A stretch of DNA of 64,000 nucleotides, taken from positions 51,167,136 to 51,231,135 of the forward strand of contig CP141136.1 of assembly GCA_035236585.1 (NCBI GenBank), written 5' to 3'. A model generated the notes under the pieces. That model was not told where the DNA came from and did not search any database. It saw only the letters and a program-made list of their open reading frames with translations. Shown piece after piece: positions 1 through 12,959 of the stretch; position 1 is the stretch's first letter; each line of letters begins with the position of its first letter. Source of the DNA: Warburgia ugandensis (Eukaryota > Streptophyta > Magnoliopsida > Canellales > Canellaceae). The position numbers and the translations under genes were made by a program.

Positions 1-2136
1 GAAAATAAAAGGTAGTGAAGAAAGCTTACAGTGAGGTTCCTGATAAAGATCAAGTGTGGGCCTCCATACCCTACACTTGCCCTATATTAATGCAACCAAT
101 TTAAATTGAAATAAGAAATTGCAGCTTATCATGAGGCCACTCAAAAGAAAAAACACTAATATAAGAAAGCAATCAAATTTGATGAAGCTCCTCTTGCCAA
201 TTTCCCCTTGCATGAAAACACAAAAGATAAGTCAATTTATGAGAACCTAGTAAGATATGTAAAAGTAGCAAAATCCTAATCTAAAGTAAACAAGACTGCT
301 ACTAAAGATAAACATTCTAAATAAGAATCCAACCATAAATTCATTGTGATTATAAGGAAATAGTGCCGAGAGCTTGGTGTAGCTTTAAAATTACTTGCAT
401 GCACATGAATCATTGTAGTATTTTGATGCAAGTGAGGTCAATCCCACAAGGAATATCATAGATTTGTAATGCATTAGATTTTATTTAAATCAATTAACTT
501 TAGTCAGAGAAGAAGAGTTGTGATTAAACTAGGAAATTAAACAACATGAAATGGAAGCATGCATGTCATTAGAAATAAAATTTAAAAGAAACTTAGTAAA
601 CACTAAAAATAAACCATGAAATTAGAAACTAACCTAACCAAATGCAAGAAATGAAATGAAACTAATGCTAAATTAGCATGAATGAATTAATAAACTTAAA
701 GTAAAGAAAACTACTAAAATTGACACTTTCCTAAACTAAAGTTAGAAAATTTCTAAAGAAAAAGAGCTTTCTAAAACCAATTTAGGAAACTTTCTAACAC
801 TAAAAATAACATGAAAAACAAGTAACCAATGAGATCTAACTAACTTTAACAATAAATTAGAAACATGCATGTGAATGGGAAACTACCATTAAAAAGATTT
901 TCTAATTTTAACATTTTCTAAATCCTAAAACTTCCTAAAGGTGGGACTTTCCAAAAATAAAAAGAAATTTTTTTAAACATAAACTAAGATTCCACCAATC
1001 AATTAACTACTATTAAAACTAAATTAAGCAACTAAACTAAGGAAAAAGCAAAAAGCAAAGACCTTGTAGTGTGTGCATGATGCATAGATTGTACGCATGG
1101 TTTTAAGGTTTAAAAGTGACCAGAATTAATGAATTTAATGTAAACTATCATGCAAAATAATTAATGTATATAACAAACAACATGTAAATCCCAATGGGTT
1201 CCTAATTATTGAAGCAAATAAGTTTGTTTAAATGGCTAGAAACAAAGTAAAAAGTTAAGGGGAGAAAAATTCTAAATTTCAACTACTTAAGAACATTCAA
1301 CAAATTTAACATTAGAAAGCTATTAAAACCATAATTTTCATGCAAGGAAACAACAAAGATCCCATATACTTTGATAAAAGAACATTCCATACCAAGAATT
1401 CCCACAAAACTTTATTAAATCACCTCCAAATTACAAAAAAAATTAGATGCATAATACACGTTCTATTGCTGGAAATTGCATCTAATTCTTAAGCATGAAA
1501 TCAAGGCCTAAGCTAGCTCTTCTCCTGGCTGTCACTAGTAGAGAATATTTAACTTATATCATGAAGGAGTAAGAAAGAAAAACAAGTGGAATTGAAATAA
1601 ACAAGAAAGGGAATGCTAGATGAAAAGAAGGGTGCAAAACTAGAAAGCAAAAAAATGGAAACTAAAGCAATGAAAACTAAACCACAGTAAGCAAAACTAC
1701 TAATCTGAATTGGAGAGAAAATAACCAAGAAAATAACTAGAAATCTAAAGGAAGAAAAGAATCAATGAAATTCCAAGTCCACTAGTAAATAAGACCAAAG
1801 GAGAGCTAGATTTCAAGGTATTTCACCCACCCCACTTGTAAAATTCGTATGAAACATGGGCTATATGTAGATGAGTTGGTTTCTATCATAGTAAGGGGTG
1901 AAACCATGAGAAAAGTGGCCCTAGATTAAGGGTATTGAATAAGGAAGATTTGGTGTAAGATGAATTAGAAGATGATGTCAAGAAGATGACATAAAAGAGA
2001 GATAAGAAGCATGGGGCTGGTTAGTTTCTAATTGTAAAAAGAGGGTAGGTGTCTTTTTCTATAAGGAAAGTGGATCTCTTTTCTTTCTAATTTTGTGAGG
2101 TTTGGTTGATAGAAAGTCAAGGAATAGGTAAGAAAT
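1..2136 (-). mobile_element. Ath-A: Athila-type leader, primer site and 5' LTR part
   Basis: Read on the minus strand this is the 3' part of a 5' LTR (about 375-2136), a weak primer site (about 355-371) and the start of an untranslated leader (1-354). The leader holds the agtgtgggcc / acacttg block that also appears near 40960 (Ath-G leader) and 48465 (Ath-F leader), which gives the family and orientation. The LTR end resembles the better preserved one at 48833. The element runs off the left edge; at 2136 the sequence switches abruptly to LL-1. No coding is expected or seen. It is an old, well-diverged fossil. Confidence 0.65.
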
Positions 2137-2710
2137 TGTAATAACCCCAATTTTTGTAAATTGATTGAGAAAATCAATTTAGTATGAATTTTTAGAAATT
2201 CTGGGCTGGAATATTAGGTTATTAAAAATTCTCTTTTTATAGAGATTAAAACATGATTTAAAACTTACAAATTATGAATGTACTAAAAAAACCGATTGAA
2301 ATGACACTAAGTATGTTCAATTTTGAGTTAAAATGAAAAACCCCTAATTTTCTCTATTTTTATGAATAAAAGGGTAAAATAGTAATTTTACCCATAACCA
2401 AGATCTAAGACTTCAATATTTAGAATTTACTCTAAAATATGATTCCAACGCCACTAAGTACGCTCAATTCTGAGTACGGGAGAATAAAACAAATTTTTCT
2501 CCATAAAAGGGCAAAATGGTCCTTTCACACTTCCGTGGGCCCACAAGGGAGCCACAAATGAATCCAATAGCCAGAAAACATGTAATGAGTAGTCCAACAA
2601 CTACCAACTAATGGTGGAGAAGGAGTTGGTAGTGGAGGATCCAATGTTAATTCAATATTCAATAGAATTAAAACATAATTATTACAAGTAATTATAAAAA
2701 ATTCAAAAAC

Positions 2711-2727
2711 ATATATAAATACACCCC
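2711..2727 (+). promoter_or_regulatory. putative TATA box of LL-1 LTR
   Basis: The motif atatataaatacacccc lies about 575 bases inside the LTR and upstream of the GC-rich core. LL-2 has a related but weaker taaatacaacc at the same place (near 42575), and LL-3 and LL-4 have a clear ctataaaaacccc or cctataaaacccc. This fits an LTR promoter at the U3/R border; function is inferred. Confidence 0.45.
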
Positions 2728-3344
2728 CAAAAGTCCTACAAAAATGCTCATAAAATTTATCATCAAATTATCTTACTTCCCTTACAAAACTAGATCTAGA
2801 TTCATTCCCAAATTTCCAAAACTCCCAAAAACTTTCTTCTTTTACTTTCTCTCTTCTCTCTCTAATTTGGAACAAGAGACCCAAATTCAATTAGGCATTC
2901 TATTCTAAATCATATCTCACAAATCCACCATTCAGATTATCCTAGACTACCTTATCGACAAAACCCCAAAAGAAATTTCAAGATCTAATGGTTCAATCAA
3001 TGGAAAATCACAAAACAAGTAGTTATCGAGCGATCTTATCATCAAATTGATATTTCTTTTAAATTGGGTTTCAAAACCTACTTTTTTCTCTAATCAAGTA
3101 GGTGGAAACTCTTCCCATACCTATTTCATGTTATTATATATATATATATATTTTTGAAATTATTTTTAGGTTAAAAATAATAAATATCAAGTAAGGACAA
3201 GAACCCTTCAATTCTGAAGGATGGAGGGCTCAATTGGAAAATCTGATCCATCCAATCGATCCAGAAGGGTCCAAAACCCCTAGGGTAGTATTTTCATGAA
3301 ATTTAATCAAGTTTTGAGCCTTTAATTAAAGAGGAATTGATTGG

Positions 3345-3600
3345 ATGGTCCAAAATGGACCGTTTGATCTTCGTAATAAGATCAAGCTCCTGGGATGCTG
3401 CTTCGGGAAGTTGCATGGAAACACACCCTATGGGAGCGTCTCAGCGGCGGACTCCGTGTGTGATGTCGTCTCGATAGAACGACCATGCGACAACGCCAAT
3501 CCTGGGAAGTGCGTTATTGCGTGCGTCCTGGTGATGGGAGTGTGGTGGCCATTCCGCCCAACTGGACCTGCTCCTCCTGATTGATCAAAGCCGCCCATTC
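3345..3600 (+). other. GC-rich core of LL-1 LTR
   Basis: A block of raised GC with many CpG dinucleotides in otherwise AT-rich sequence. The same block occurs in LL-2 at about 43370-43580 with its own differences. A 79-codon open frame lies here, but it is not kept in LL-2 and has no recognisable motif, so it is not called as a gene. Confidence 0.5.
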
Positions 3601-6600
3601 CACTAGGCCCAAATCAAATTTGGAACCTTGGAATGACTATGAAATTCAATCTTCAATTGTGGAGTCATCTGAACTCCAAACTAAGATAAGAAAGAAGCTG
3701 TGGAAAGCTTGTACTGTATATTTTCTTCTAAATTCATATGATTGATAAAACTCTTCAAGAAACTTTCTATTTTTGGGAATTAAGCTTCTAATTTTCATGA
3801 TCTTCAAGATATAAGGTGATCAGATCTTGGTGACCTAATGCAATGATGATATAATGTTGATATCAAGTAATATCTTTAATTTATTTTGACAGATCTAACA
3901 TAAAATGAGGAATATACCCTTGATGTTAGAAAAATCCTAAAAATACAAAGGGACCCACTTGATCAATAAGATCAAGCATGATTAGACCCTTTGGATGGGT
4001 TGTGTGAATGAGATTATGATGAAATCTAGTTAGATCATGGATTAAATGTCACAAAACGAGTGGATCTGATCTTTGGATCTTAATGTAGCAAAAGCCTTAA
4101 ATGTAATTAAAACCCTCAATTTAAAGGAAAAGATCTAAAATCTAATGGTTAGATCATAAGTAAAAGTTTCTAATAATCTTAATCTAATTAGTTTAATTAT
4201 ATTTTATTTGATAATAGAATTGTAATGTGATTTATGTTATAAATTAGGAAGCATGATAATATAATTCTTAAATTTTAGCATGCTATGCTCTAAATGTTAT
4301 TAGGTTAGCAAATTTAATTATCTTAGGGCCATGCTAGTTTAAATTTGAGATTTTAGCATGATTCCATTAGATTAGTAGTAAAATTTCTTGTATCTCATAA
4401 CTTAGGATCATGCTAGATTAAGTATAGTTTTATTCTATTAGGCTAAGTTACATTCATAGGAAGCATGTTAGTATAAATGGTAGTTAAGCTTATATTTGAT
4501 TTATGCTTTAAAGTTTATGATTTAACTGTTGTCAAATTTTATTAGTAGATTCAATTTTTAAGTAGTTGTTATGATATGATGAGCATAAATCACCAAAAAT
4601 GTAAACTAATGGAATACAGAGATTAATGGACAATTAAGATGAGTGCATGACTTTGACTTAATATTAGTATGAGCTATAGTTAGTAGGAAAATATAAGGAT
4701 TATCAAATCCTTGGCTCAAACTAGGAGAATAATAAACCCCATTAATTATATTTTAAATTTTCATGGATTTCATTAAAATTAATTATAAGAGTACTTAGGG
4801 TTAAAATGCTCATAGGAGCCTTATGAAAGGTTGAGCTAAGGTCACTCTAGTGAATGCTGAACATGGTGGTTAAGGGGGTTCTCCAATAGAACCTCGCTCT
4901 TTCCCTACCTTCCATTGACGTTTGTGAGGTCTAAATGCCTCCTTACATGAGGATTGAAGTAACCATTTTGTGTTCAACCATTCAGTTAGTAAGCCTTAAC
5001 CAACTTAAAATAAAAGGAGTTGTCTAGACTTAGGATGGAAAAAGCTATCTTCAACAGGTAAAACATTAACTAGTTGAATGATAATAATAATAAGAGCATA
5101 AAAGGTTAGTAAATTATCTAATCCTAATAAAAATTATAAGTAAGATAAGGATGATCAAACAAGATCCATAGGATCTTGAATGATCAAGAATAATAAAAAT
5201 TCTAATGTTGTATTTTGTTATGTATGTATGTTGTAGACAAATCTAGACAGAGAATCCAAACCCTTGATCAAATATGATTCAAGGAAGAGAACTGAGATCA
5301 TCCTCCTTAGGGATGATCAAACAAATGAACTTAGATTAAAGAAGAACTAGATGATAGAAGATCTAAGCTCTTGATCTTTATCAACAAGTGTAAATTGTTG
5401 ATCAAAGGAACTATGAAAGATCAAGATCAAAGAAAGGAATACACAAATACCTAGAATAGAAAATACTTAGATTTGAAAGATTAGAAGATCATTCTAACCA
5501 TCAAATCTATTGATCAATACTATTTGAGGAAGATAGATCATGATAGGACATAAGATCTAGATCCTTGATATCAAAGGACAAGATTAGACAAAGAATATAG
5601 ATAGGATAAAAAATATAGGATTATTCAGATTGTATAAATATTGACAATATGTATGGATTTACAGATTTCATAAGTCAATCAAGATCATGGAAGATTTGAA
5701 GAGATGAATCTCTACTTGAAGGTAGGAGGATTTTATAAATGCATCTACATGAGAAATACATGTTGAATACATGATCTTATGTCTGGAAATGTTGACAAGT
5801 ATAATGTAAATACTTGTATTAAATCTATTGAAAAGCCTTATGATCCAAAAGTTAGAATTGAGGAAAACCCTAAGTGAATAGGGAACTAGAAGGTATTCTA
5901 GCCGTAGATAAATAGACAAATTATCTGATAAGTATAAAATCAATACATGGGAATCATTCATATAGAATGGAAAACCCTAAACTTATATGAACATGGGTAT
6001 CATTCATTGTAAATGATGATCCCTATGTTTGAAGTGAAATCTTATCATTGGTATAAGAATACCAAAATATGAGGATGATGATATAAACATACAAATGTAT
6101 CATAAGTAAAAGAATACTTTATATACAAGTAAGGAGGCTTGTGGTTTTTGTTTTAAACAGGCATATGCCTAGGGGATGCTATTCTAGGAGGGATACGAGG
6201 GTTTGGCCACCCGCTCATTGAAATGTGATATATATGATGATACCATGCCCAAAGAGAGGAAAAATGTCGGGTGGGGCAATTATGGGAAGGCCCCCGCTGT
6301 AACAGTCTGTCTCTCCATATATACATGACATAGATGATTTTCCACACTTGGTATCTGTGGAGTATGAAAGCCATTATTCGAGCACACTGGCATGGGTCAA
6401 ACTGCAACATAGTAGTCCTTTGAGTATTTTTCTAGTAGAGTCTAGATGATTAATCAACTTAGTGTGTTTGAGTGTGACTATTGATGTTTGAGATATTAAC
6501 TATTTTTCATGGTTTTGACTATATATATATATATATATCTATACGACATATATAGTATGTATGTCTAAGGATGTACATATATGACAAAGTAAAGAGATTG

Positions 6601-6942
6601 ATCCATGAGTATGAATAATGGGATTATGAAGTATTAGGATCATATTGTCAAATTATTATGCTTCTTGAAACCCCTACCAAGCATAGCTTGCTGAGATATT
6701 GTAAATGTTTGAATGTTTAGAATATCTTAGATATAGAGAAGGAGAATTAAGACCTCAAGACTTAAGAAGATTGTGAAGAATAATCAATCAGAGTATATCC
6801 CTTGAAGACATGTATTTTTATTTGAGAGCATTGTATTGTATTGAGAGTTTTTAATGTATGGTGAGGTTTAAAATTTGGAACATGTAATTTGAACAAGTAT
6901 TGTACTGATTCATAGGCTGTACTGTGAACCACTGGATGGATG

Positions 6943-7484
6943 TAATTTAGCTTGGGTTCATGGCTCACACCCTTGGCTTTAATTGCTTGAATTCCTTACT
7001 TTGTCACTTTTTCTCATGGGTTATATGGCGAAAAGTGGCTTGAATGGCTCTCATGCAAAGATGGCAAAAATGCATGGTTTGCTTCATGCACCCATTTAAG
7101 TCACCTTTATCTCTTCCAATTACTTCCATAGATCCATCATCTTACCTTGATATGAACTTGGACATTGATATACTTTGAAATGTTGAAATCTAGGCCTTAA
7201 CTCAATCTTTTGATCTTGACCTTCAATTACCATCTTAATAAATCTTAGACCTCTCTCCATGACACACAAAAGGTGAAAAACCCTAATTAAATCCTAAAAG
7301 TATGATAATTTATATACTTACTCTAGATTAGCCTCTGAACCTACAAAATATTATATTTTTGAACTATTAGGTCAAAATTACATGTGTTATAAAATTTTGG
7401 CCAAAAACCCTAATTTAGCATTATCAATTATAACACATAAGAAACTAATTGGTTACTTTTTTTACAAAATTGGATATTTATTAG
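6943..7484 (-). mobile_element. Ath-B 3' LTR piece
   Basis: On the minus strand this is the first half-kilobase of an Athila-type LTR, starting at about 7484 beside a PPT-like tract (reverse complement of cgtcccaactag). It matches the corresponding first part of the Ath-F 5' LTR (about 51080-51591) and of the Ath-B 5' LTR (about 13400-13954), including the ttgatcttgaccttcaat stretch. Its other end is cut off by LL-1. Confidence 0.65.
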
Positions 7485-9110
7485 ACGTCCCAACTAGCAT
7501 TTTCCTAGTCTTAAGAAAAACATGTAAAAAATCATGAAAAGAAAGTGGTTACCATTTTCATAGGTATTCACAATGGCATTTAGCATATGCAACAAACCCT
7601 TAAACCCAAGGTTACCCATATTGGCTGAGTTAGGCCTCATGAGGGTTACAATGAATATGCTTAGTCAATTCCAAAAGGCTAGATTCCTTAATTTATCTCA
7701 AAGAATTCTCATCCATTAATACTCTTTTAACTTTAACAACTTAATAAGGATGAATGTGAAAGTCCACAAATTACCCACGTACTAAAGACATTTTCTTCTA
7801 GTTTCATCTTAGAGTGCGGTGTGTGTACAACTACATAAGTCGGGAGTTTAAAACAAGTATGCTTTTTGCTCCATTGGAAAGATGTACTGTCCTTAAATTC
7901 TTATTAGTATATAATCAGAATTAATGCTCTTAGAGAAAAGGGTTCAAACAAATGTCACTCACTTTGTGACTGAGTCCAATAATCTAATGGTTCATATAAT
8001 CTTTTTAAACACTTATGAGATAAAGAAAATGATCCCTTCTAATAGATGACATTACCAAGACCATTAGAAATAACTTACCTTAATTCCTTTATATTTATAT
8101 CCTCATCAAGGCTATGTTCCTTCTAAGATCAATAGGTCTTTAGATACAACGAAACATAGGCTTGGTTTGCTTCGAAAAGAAGGATATAAGTATTTAAAGT
8201 TTTAAATCTGAGTAGAGGTCTTCAATGAATATTTGTTTGGACAACTTTACTTTTGGTTGTACTTTGAAGTGAATATCCTATCTATTTTTCCTTTCACTTT
8301 ATTTTTATATCTTTTTCTTTTTTTTTATACTTTTTTCACTTTTCCTTGTATTTCTGAAAAGGAACATTTTCTTTATATTTTTTATATTTTTCACTTCATG
8401 GACTTTTGTCCTTCTTTCTAATTTTTCTACCATCTTTACTCATTTTTGAATTGTAGGTAATGGATAGTCTTTTAGTAGATTTTTCGGTTGAGGTGATAAG
8501 GGTTTTGAGAAGAAAAGGCTTACCCAGGGGCTCAAAGGGTCTAACTAATGGTACATGGTAGATTGGATAGGCTTTATATCTCTTGGCTAAAATAAGAATG
8601 GCCTGTATCATTTCCCACTTTTCTTAAAACTTATCTAAGTCAATAAATATTTAGGAAAGAAAATTAATTCTCCTAATTGATTTTTGGTATTTTGACCTAT
8701 AGAAAGAACACTAGTATGTCTCAAAATTGAAGTTCACTAAAGATAATATGGAATTACTTATAACCCTAAAAAATATGATAGTCTTCAATACTCACAAGGT
8801 GTATCACTCTTCACTGATATTCCTTGGGGTCTTTAAGTCATAACCATCTATCAGTCTATACTTATGCACTGTGTATAAGCGTATTCTATGATTTAACTTT
8901 CATAAAACACTTTAGGACATGAATAAGATGCATAATTAAACATATGCATATCTATTAAGAAGTTAAAGTAGTGGAAATACTAAACTTCAAAAAATCCAAT
9001 TCTTATCATAGTAAAGGAACGTTGACTATCAAATCTTTGAAAACTAAATTTTTTTTTTTTTTGAAATTTTCTTTTCTTCTATAAGAAAAACTTAGAAATC
9101 TCATCCACAT
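7485..9110 (-). mobile_element. Ath-B 3' untranslated region with PPT
   Basis: Minus-strand region between the end of pol and the 3' LTR. It shares ordered blocks with the same region of Ath-G (36153-37740), Ath-F (26868-28190) and Ath-E (22546-24145, plus strand): the gcatttagcatatgcaacaa block next to the PPT, the catccattaatactctt block, and the caatgaatatttgtt block. In some Athila elements an env-like frame lies between pol and the 3' LTR; no such frame of useful length is seen here. Confidence 0.65.
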
Positions 9111-10269
9111 TAACACCTCCCATCCTAAACTAAACATTGTCCCCAATGTTTTGTTAACATAATACCCTAAATGATAGATGGGTAATGCATAACACTAAGA
9201 CTCTGAAAACCCTAGGTTGCCTCTTAGTGAGTGCTAAGTTTATTGTCTTCAGCTAGACAATCTCTAACTAACTTAATTGTCTAAACATAATAATGAAATT
9301 GAGAAATTTCTCATGACACATTAGAATCTCATGCCAGCTTGAAATTTTTTATGGTGATAACATTAGCACACAATAAACCACCAAAATTTTGAATTTTGTG
9401 AGACCACCTTGGTGTTCCCAATTTTCAAAATTTCATGTAGTCAATAAATATCCCCTACATTAAAATATGAGGTGGAGGTTAAATGAGAGCATAAAATACC
9501 ATCGTGAAGTTTGTTGGGCCATACTAAAATTAGTGGTCCCCTTTTTTAAGAAATTGAGGGATAGTGGGGTCCATTGCAATCAATACACATTCGGTCCGCC
9601 TTCTCCCTTACATTTTCCTAAAACTGAGATATAATATGTTCTTAATTTAGTGAAGGTAGGGATATGGTGGGGCTTAAACCCTTATTATCTTCTAATGTGT
9701 ACACTAGAGTTGTATGATATAGCATCAGTACATTAATGGACTCTTTTTCTTCTTGTTCTTAAGACACAGGTATGGTTTCATGTGGACTTATATTGCAATC
9801 CAGAGTTCGATCAAACAAGGTCTATAGGTCCAAATGGGGTACATCTTCTACTTTGCAAGGCTCAATTTGTATTTCAAACTCTATAAGGTGTTCTCCATTG
9901 AGAATTGTCCACTAAAGGCTTAATGATGAAACATTCATTCTTTTCATGAATGGATGTCTCTTAATCATAATCATAAAAGAGGAGTAGAACATGACTTAAG
10001 TAGATATTCATTGGAGGTTTGACAGGATGGTTATAAACATTGTGACTCGGAATAATAATTGCAATTTCCATCCCATTATTGGTATCAATGGTCAAGGATG
10101 GTGAAAAACTACGTGGATCAAAATGATAATAAACAATTTCCCTTATTTTTTTTATTATCTTATTATTTTTTATAAATTTATCAATGTTTTTGTTATTATT
10201 TTCCCACATTGGTTTCATTTTATTTTCCCATTCATACTTTTCAACCATAAATTTTCTTTAGTCAAATCC
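9111..10269 (-). mobile_element. Ath-B interior: pol tail then unassigned stretch
   Basis: The segment at about 9130-9240 (minus) carries the end-of-pol signature shared by the family, a frame reading like RQPRV with the ctaggttgcctc block on the plus strand. From about 9250 to 10269 I recognise nothing with confidence. A 95-codon minus frame at 9961-10248 is asparagine- and lysine-rich with no known motif. RT, RNase H and integrase are not seen in this copy. The stretch is probably retroelement interior of a diverged subfamily. Confidence 0.4.
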
Positions 10270-10800
10270 AAGTAAATGCTTAAATTGATTTTTTCTCAAT
10301 ATTGTTCCACAAGAAATGACTCATATGGTTGGTATTGCTATGAAATTGGGGTACTGGAACAGGGTTGAGTAGGTTGAATCCCTGATGGTTTTCCCTAATA
10401 TTCTTGATTATTTTGGTAGGGTTGAGCAAGGTGGGACCATGCTAGTTCTTCTTGATAATTCTGAGAGCATGGTTGGTCATGATCCCTAGCACATCCATTA
10501 TAGTTAGTCTTAGTATAATAATTGATAGGGTGTGTGAATGCACTCAGTACATTCACTTACTCTTGATAAATCCATTATGATGGTCATGAAGTAGTGGGAT
10601 ATTGTGGGTTAGAGTAGAAATTAACCAATTCATTAGACTTTCCATACTATCCAATTGACTATCAATTGTATTGAATAGATTAGGAGTATACCTTTTCTCT
10701 CTATAATACATATTAGGTAATGGCTTAGGAGTAAAATAGTATGAAAGTGGTAGTTTTCCATCCCTTGTTTGGTCGGCCAATGCACTCGACTTTACACATA
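10270..10800 (-). pseudogene. Ath-B gag C-terminal remnant
   Basis: Minus-strand coding-like sequence with a glutamine-, proline- and tyrosine-rich stretch (YQNNQEY-like), next to a cysteine-containing segment. This composition and its place between leader and pol fit the C-terminal part of an Athila gag. The match is by composition and position rather than by a full zinc knuckle. It is broken in several places. A diverged subfamily is likely, since Ath-F and Ath-G gag look different. Confidence 0.4.
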
Positions 10801-11290
10801 ATGAATGAATACTCTTTTTTCTTATGTTCTTCTTTTTTTTTCTTTTTTTCTTTTTTTGTATTGCGATTCTAATGAGAAGCCCTAACTATGTGACACAACT
10901 TAACTAAATGCAACTCCTAACTCTAAATGATGCAAAACCAATCCCTAATGATGGTAGGAAGTCTTGTTGATCTTCGTTAATCTGTGAGGTTGTTGCTATT
11001 AAACTTAAACCAAGATGGCTCCTCCTTCAATCCTGACTTGATTATTGCATACTTGTTAGGTCCTACCTAATGATGTTAATACAATCTCAAGGAAGGAGGA
11101 ATTTAGACCTCAACAACTATCAACAAAAGGCATGGGAAAATTACTAGAATTCTAGGTACCCACTATAACTACAAAGTTTGAGAACCACTAGAGTAACAAT
11201 AGATTGCCTCTTTTAAAATGGGCCTTAGGTATTTTGCTACTTGATTTTCTAGTTGGGTATTTTTATACAAAAGTGAACACTTATCATTAA
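10801..11290 (-). mobile_element. Ath-B leader remnant
   Basis: The region 10880-11240 matches the leader of Ath-F (47750-48100) and of Ath-G (40330-40600) block by block: the gctcctcctt block, the gttaatacaatctc block, the aaaggcatgggaaaatta block and the agagtaacaatagattg block. It joins the LTR at about 11290 without a recognisable primer site. A pyrimidine-rich run is present at about 10815-10858. Confidence 0.6.
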
Positions 11291-12312
11291 ACATAATAAT
11301 CTATAAAGTAAAATTCTAGTAGCAGGATATTTTTCTGATTCAATTAATAGAACATTGAAAACATGGAATTAAGAAATTCTAATGCAATCAAACATTCAAG
11401 AATTAAGATCATTAACCATGGACACAAGTATGAATTGAAAACTCCAATTAACTTCATTAAATCACATTAAAATCCATCAACATAATGCACCAATGTATGT
11501 AATCCAAAATTGAAAATTATATCATATTACAATGAGTGCTACTTGATCTTAATCAATGCAAAACTATAAGCTAAACTATCTTCAATACCCCAACATCAAT
11601 CATGAACAAGCCCACTTTGAAATTAAGGGAAAATCAACTAGAATATAAGAGCAAGCTTGAAGAACACTAAAGAAAGCACGAAGGTATTTCAATGAAACAA
11701 AAATCAAGGTGACTTTCCCTTTTATATCACTTTTAGGGAAAAGCAACCTTAGATCCTGAATCAACAAGCAACAAGGAATTAGGGAATTGGGAAAAGCATT
11801 CAATCTAATAAACAATGGAAATTAAGGACAACAAAGAGAAGAAAATCACAAAGGAACCAACTAATCTTTACTTAAAGAACGAAGGAAAAAAAAAGCTTAG
11901 AATCATGCATGGAACCCTAGGAGAAGATGGTAGCCACCCTAAGGAGAAGAGCTTTTAATGCAAGAAGGTAAGAGAATAAGTGAAGGAAGAGGACACCCCC
12001 TCACTTTGGAGGAGGCATTCTCTTCTTCCTTCCAAAAGTTATCTTTGTTGAATCCCTTATGGCCCCTTTATGTTTTGTTTCCTAAGTTTTCTAAGGTGTC
12101 CTAAGGTAAAGGTAGGGTGAGGATGAACTAGATTGAGGATTGGGTGGCTAGCATGGAGCCTACTTAGGATTTTCTTAAGGAGACATCAAGTGGAAACTTT
12201 AGAAGGCATTAAGGTGGGAGGGGGAGACACCTATTTTTATGAGGGGGCATCTCCTCCTTTCAAAAATCATTGAATGCCCTTACAATATGGCAAGTTGGTT
12301 GGTATGGATGTG

Positions 12313-12316
<4 letters not shown>

Positions 12317-12357
<41 letters not shown>
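12317..12357. repeat. GA microsatellite, left of T1
   Basis: About twenty GA units directly beside T1. Together with the run at 12958-13032 it suggests that T1 inserted into one longer GA tract. Confidence 0.9.
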
Positions 12358-12359
<2 letters not shown>

Positions 12360-12607
12360 TGTGAAGCCCTAGGCCGATGAGGGTGGGCCAAGAGAAGGCT
12401 GGTAGGCTTCCAGGCTGGGGTGAGGGACAGAGAGTTAGTCCCACATTACCTGGGGAGAGGAAACTGGGCTGTTTATAAGAGTTCGGGAAACTCTAACGGT
12501 CACAACGCGTTTTTCCTAGGAAACTAGGGAAAGAACAAAACTGTGAGAGGTGTATGGGCACCCCAAAGCGGACAATATTATGACTACTGGAACCCCGGGG
12601 TGTTACA
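12360..12607 (+). repeat. T1 left LTR
   Basis: Starts tgtgaagccct and ends near ggggtgttaca. It carries the block gttagtcccacatt and, further on, gctgtttataagag, a possible TATA box at about 12470-12479. Confidence 0.85.
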
Positions 12608-12609
12608 AA

Positions 12610-12621
12610 TGGTATCAAAGC
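12610..12621 (+). other. T1 primer binding site
   Basis: tggtatcaaagc lies two bases after the left LTR. It differs by one base from the standard plant initiator tRNA-Met site, tggtatcagagc. Confidence 0.8.
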
Positions 12622-12711
12622 TAGTTCCCCTCATGGTGTGGTGGCTAGCCGCACATAGGCACCTAGTCGTGGCTATAATGCGGGGACGCGTGTTCCCTAA
12701 GGGGGGGAAGA

Positions 12712-12955
12712 TGTGAAGCCCTGGACTGATGAGGGCGGGCCAAGAGAAAGTTGGCAGGCTTCTAAGCTGGGGTGAGGAATAGAGAGTTAGTCCCACATTG
12801 CCTGGGGAGAGGAAACTGGGCTGTTTATAAGAGTTTGGGAAACTCTAACGGTCACAACTCATTTTTCCTAGGAAACTAGGAAAAGAACAAAACCGTGAGA
12901 GGCGTATGGGTGCCCCAAAGCGGACAATATTGTGACTATTGAAACCCCGGGGTAT

Positions 12956-12959
<4 letters not shown>
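12712..12959 (+). repeat. T1 right LTR
   Basis: Direct repeat of the left LTR with the same length, preceded by the PPT-like tract at about 12699-12711 and followed at once by a long GA run. Confidence 0.85.

Larger units (their letters stand above)
2137..6942 (+). mobile_element. LL-1: large-LTR family copy, incomplete on the right
   Basis: This 4.8 kb block opens with tgtaataaccccaattttt and is collinear with LL-2 (42010-47140) through nearly its whole length, including the AT-rich arms, the GC-rich core near 3345-3600 and the block around 6170-6330. It stops matching near 6942, short of the LTR terminus seen in LL-2, and passes straight into an Athila-type LTR piece. It holds no primer site, PPT or coding remnant, so I read it as one LTR rather than a whole element. 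The neighbouring Athila LTR pieces on either side suggest it landed in an LTR. Confidence 0.75.
12360..12959 (+). mobile_element. T1: TRIM (miniature LTR retrotransposon)
   Basis: Two direct repeats of about 248 bases (12360-12607 and 12712-12959) start with tgtgaagccct and enclose only about 104 bases. Just inside the first repeat lies tggtatcaaagc (12610-12621), a match to the usual initiator tRNA-Met primer site, and just before the second repeat lies the G-rich tract aagggggggaag. This is the full layout of a TRIM, on the plus strand. The repeats are about 90 percent alike by eye, most differences being transitions, so the insertion is fairly old. It is non-coding and depends on enzymes of other elements. 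The target is a GA repeat, so the target duplication (GAGAG) cannot be told from the microsatellite. Confidence 0.9.

Noticed and set aside
3345-3584. 79-codon plus-strand frame
   Set aside because: Falls in the GC-rich LTR core of LL-1 and is not conserved in LL-2.
6511-6540. AT dinucleotide runs (also near 3136, 28160, 45105, 46515, 56075 and 62430) as possible origins or MITEs
   Set aside because: Simple repeats without terminal inverted repeats or target duplications of their own.
11255-11290. Second LTR-start-like sequence (tgataagtgtt on minus)
   Set aside because: The sequence beyond it is leader, not a second LTR body or 3' UTR. It is probably a remnant at a rearranged junction, too short to call.
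12360-12607. T1 as a Cassandra-type TRIM with a 5S rRNA-like promoter
   Set aside because: I could not find a convincing 5S internal promoter (box A/C) in the LTR, so T1 is left as an unnamed TRIM.
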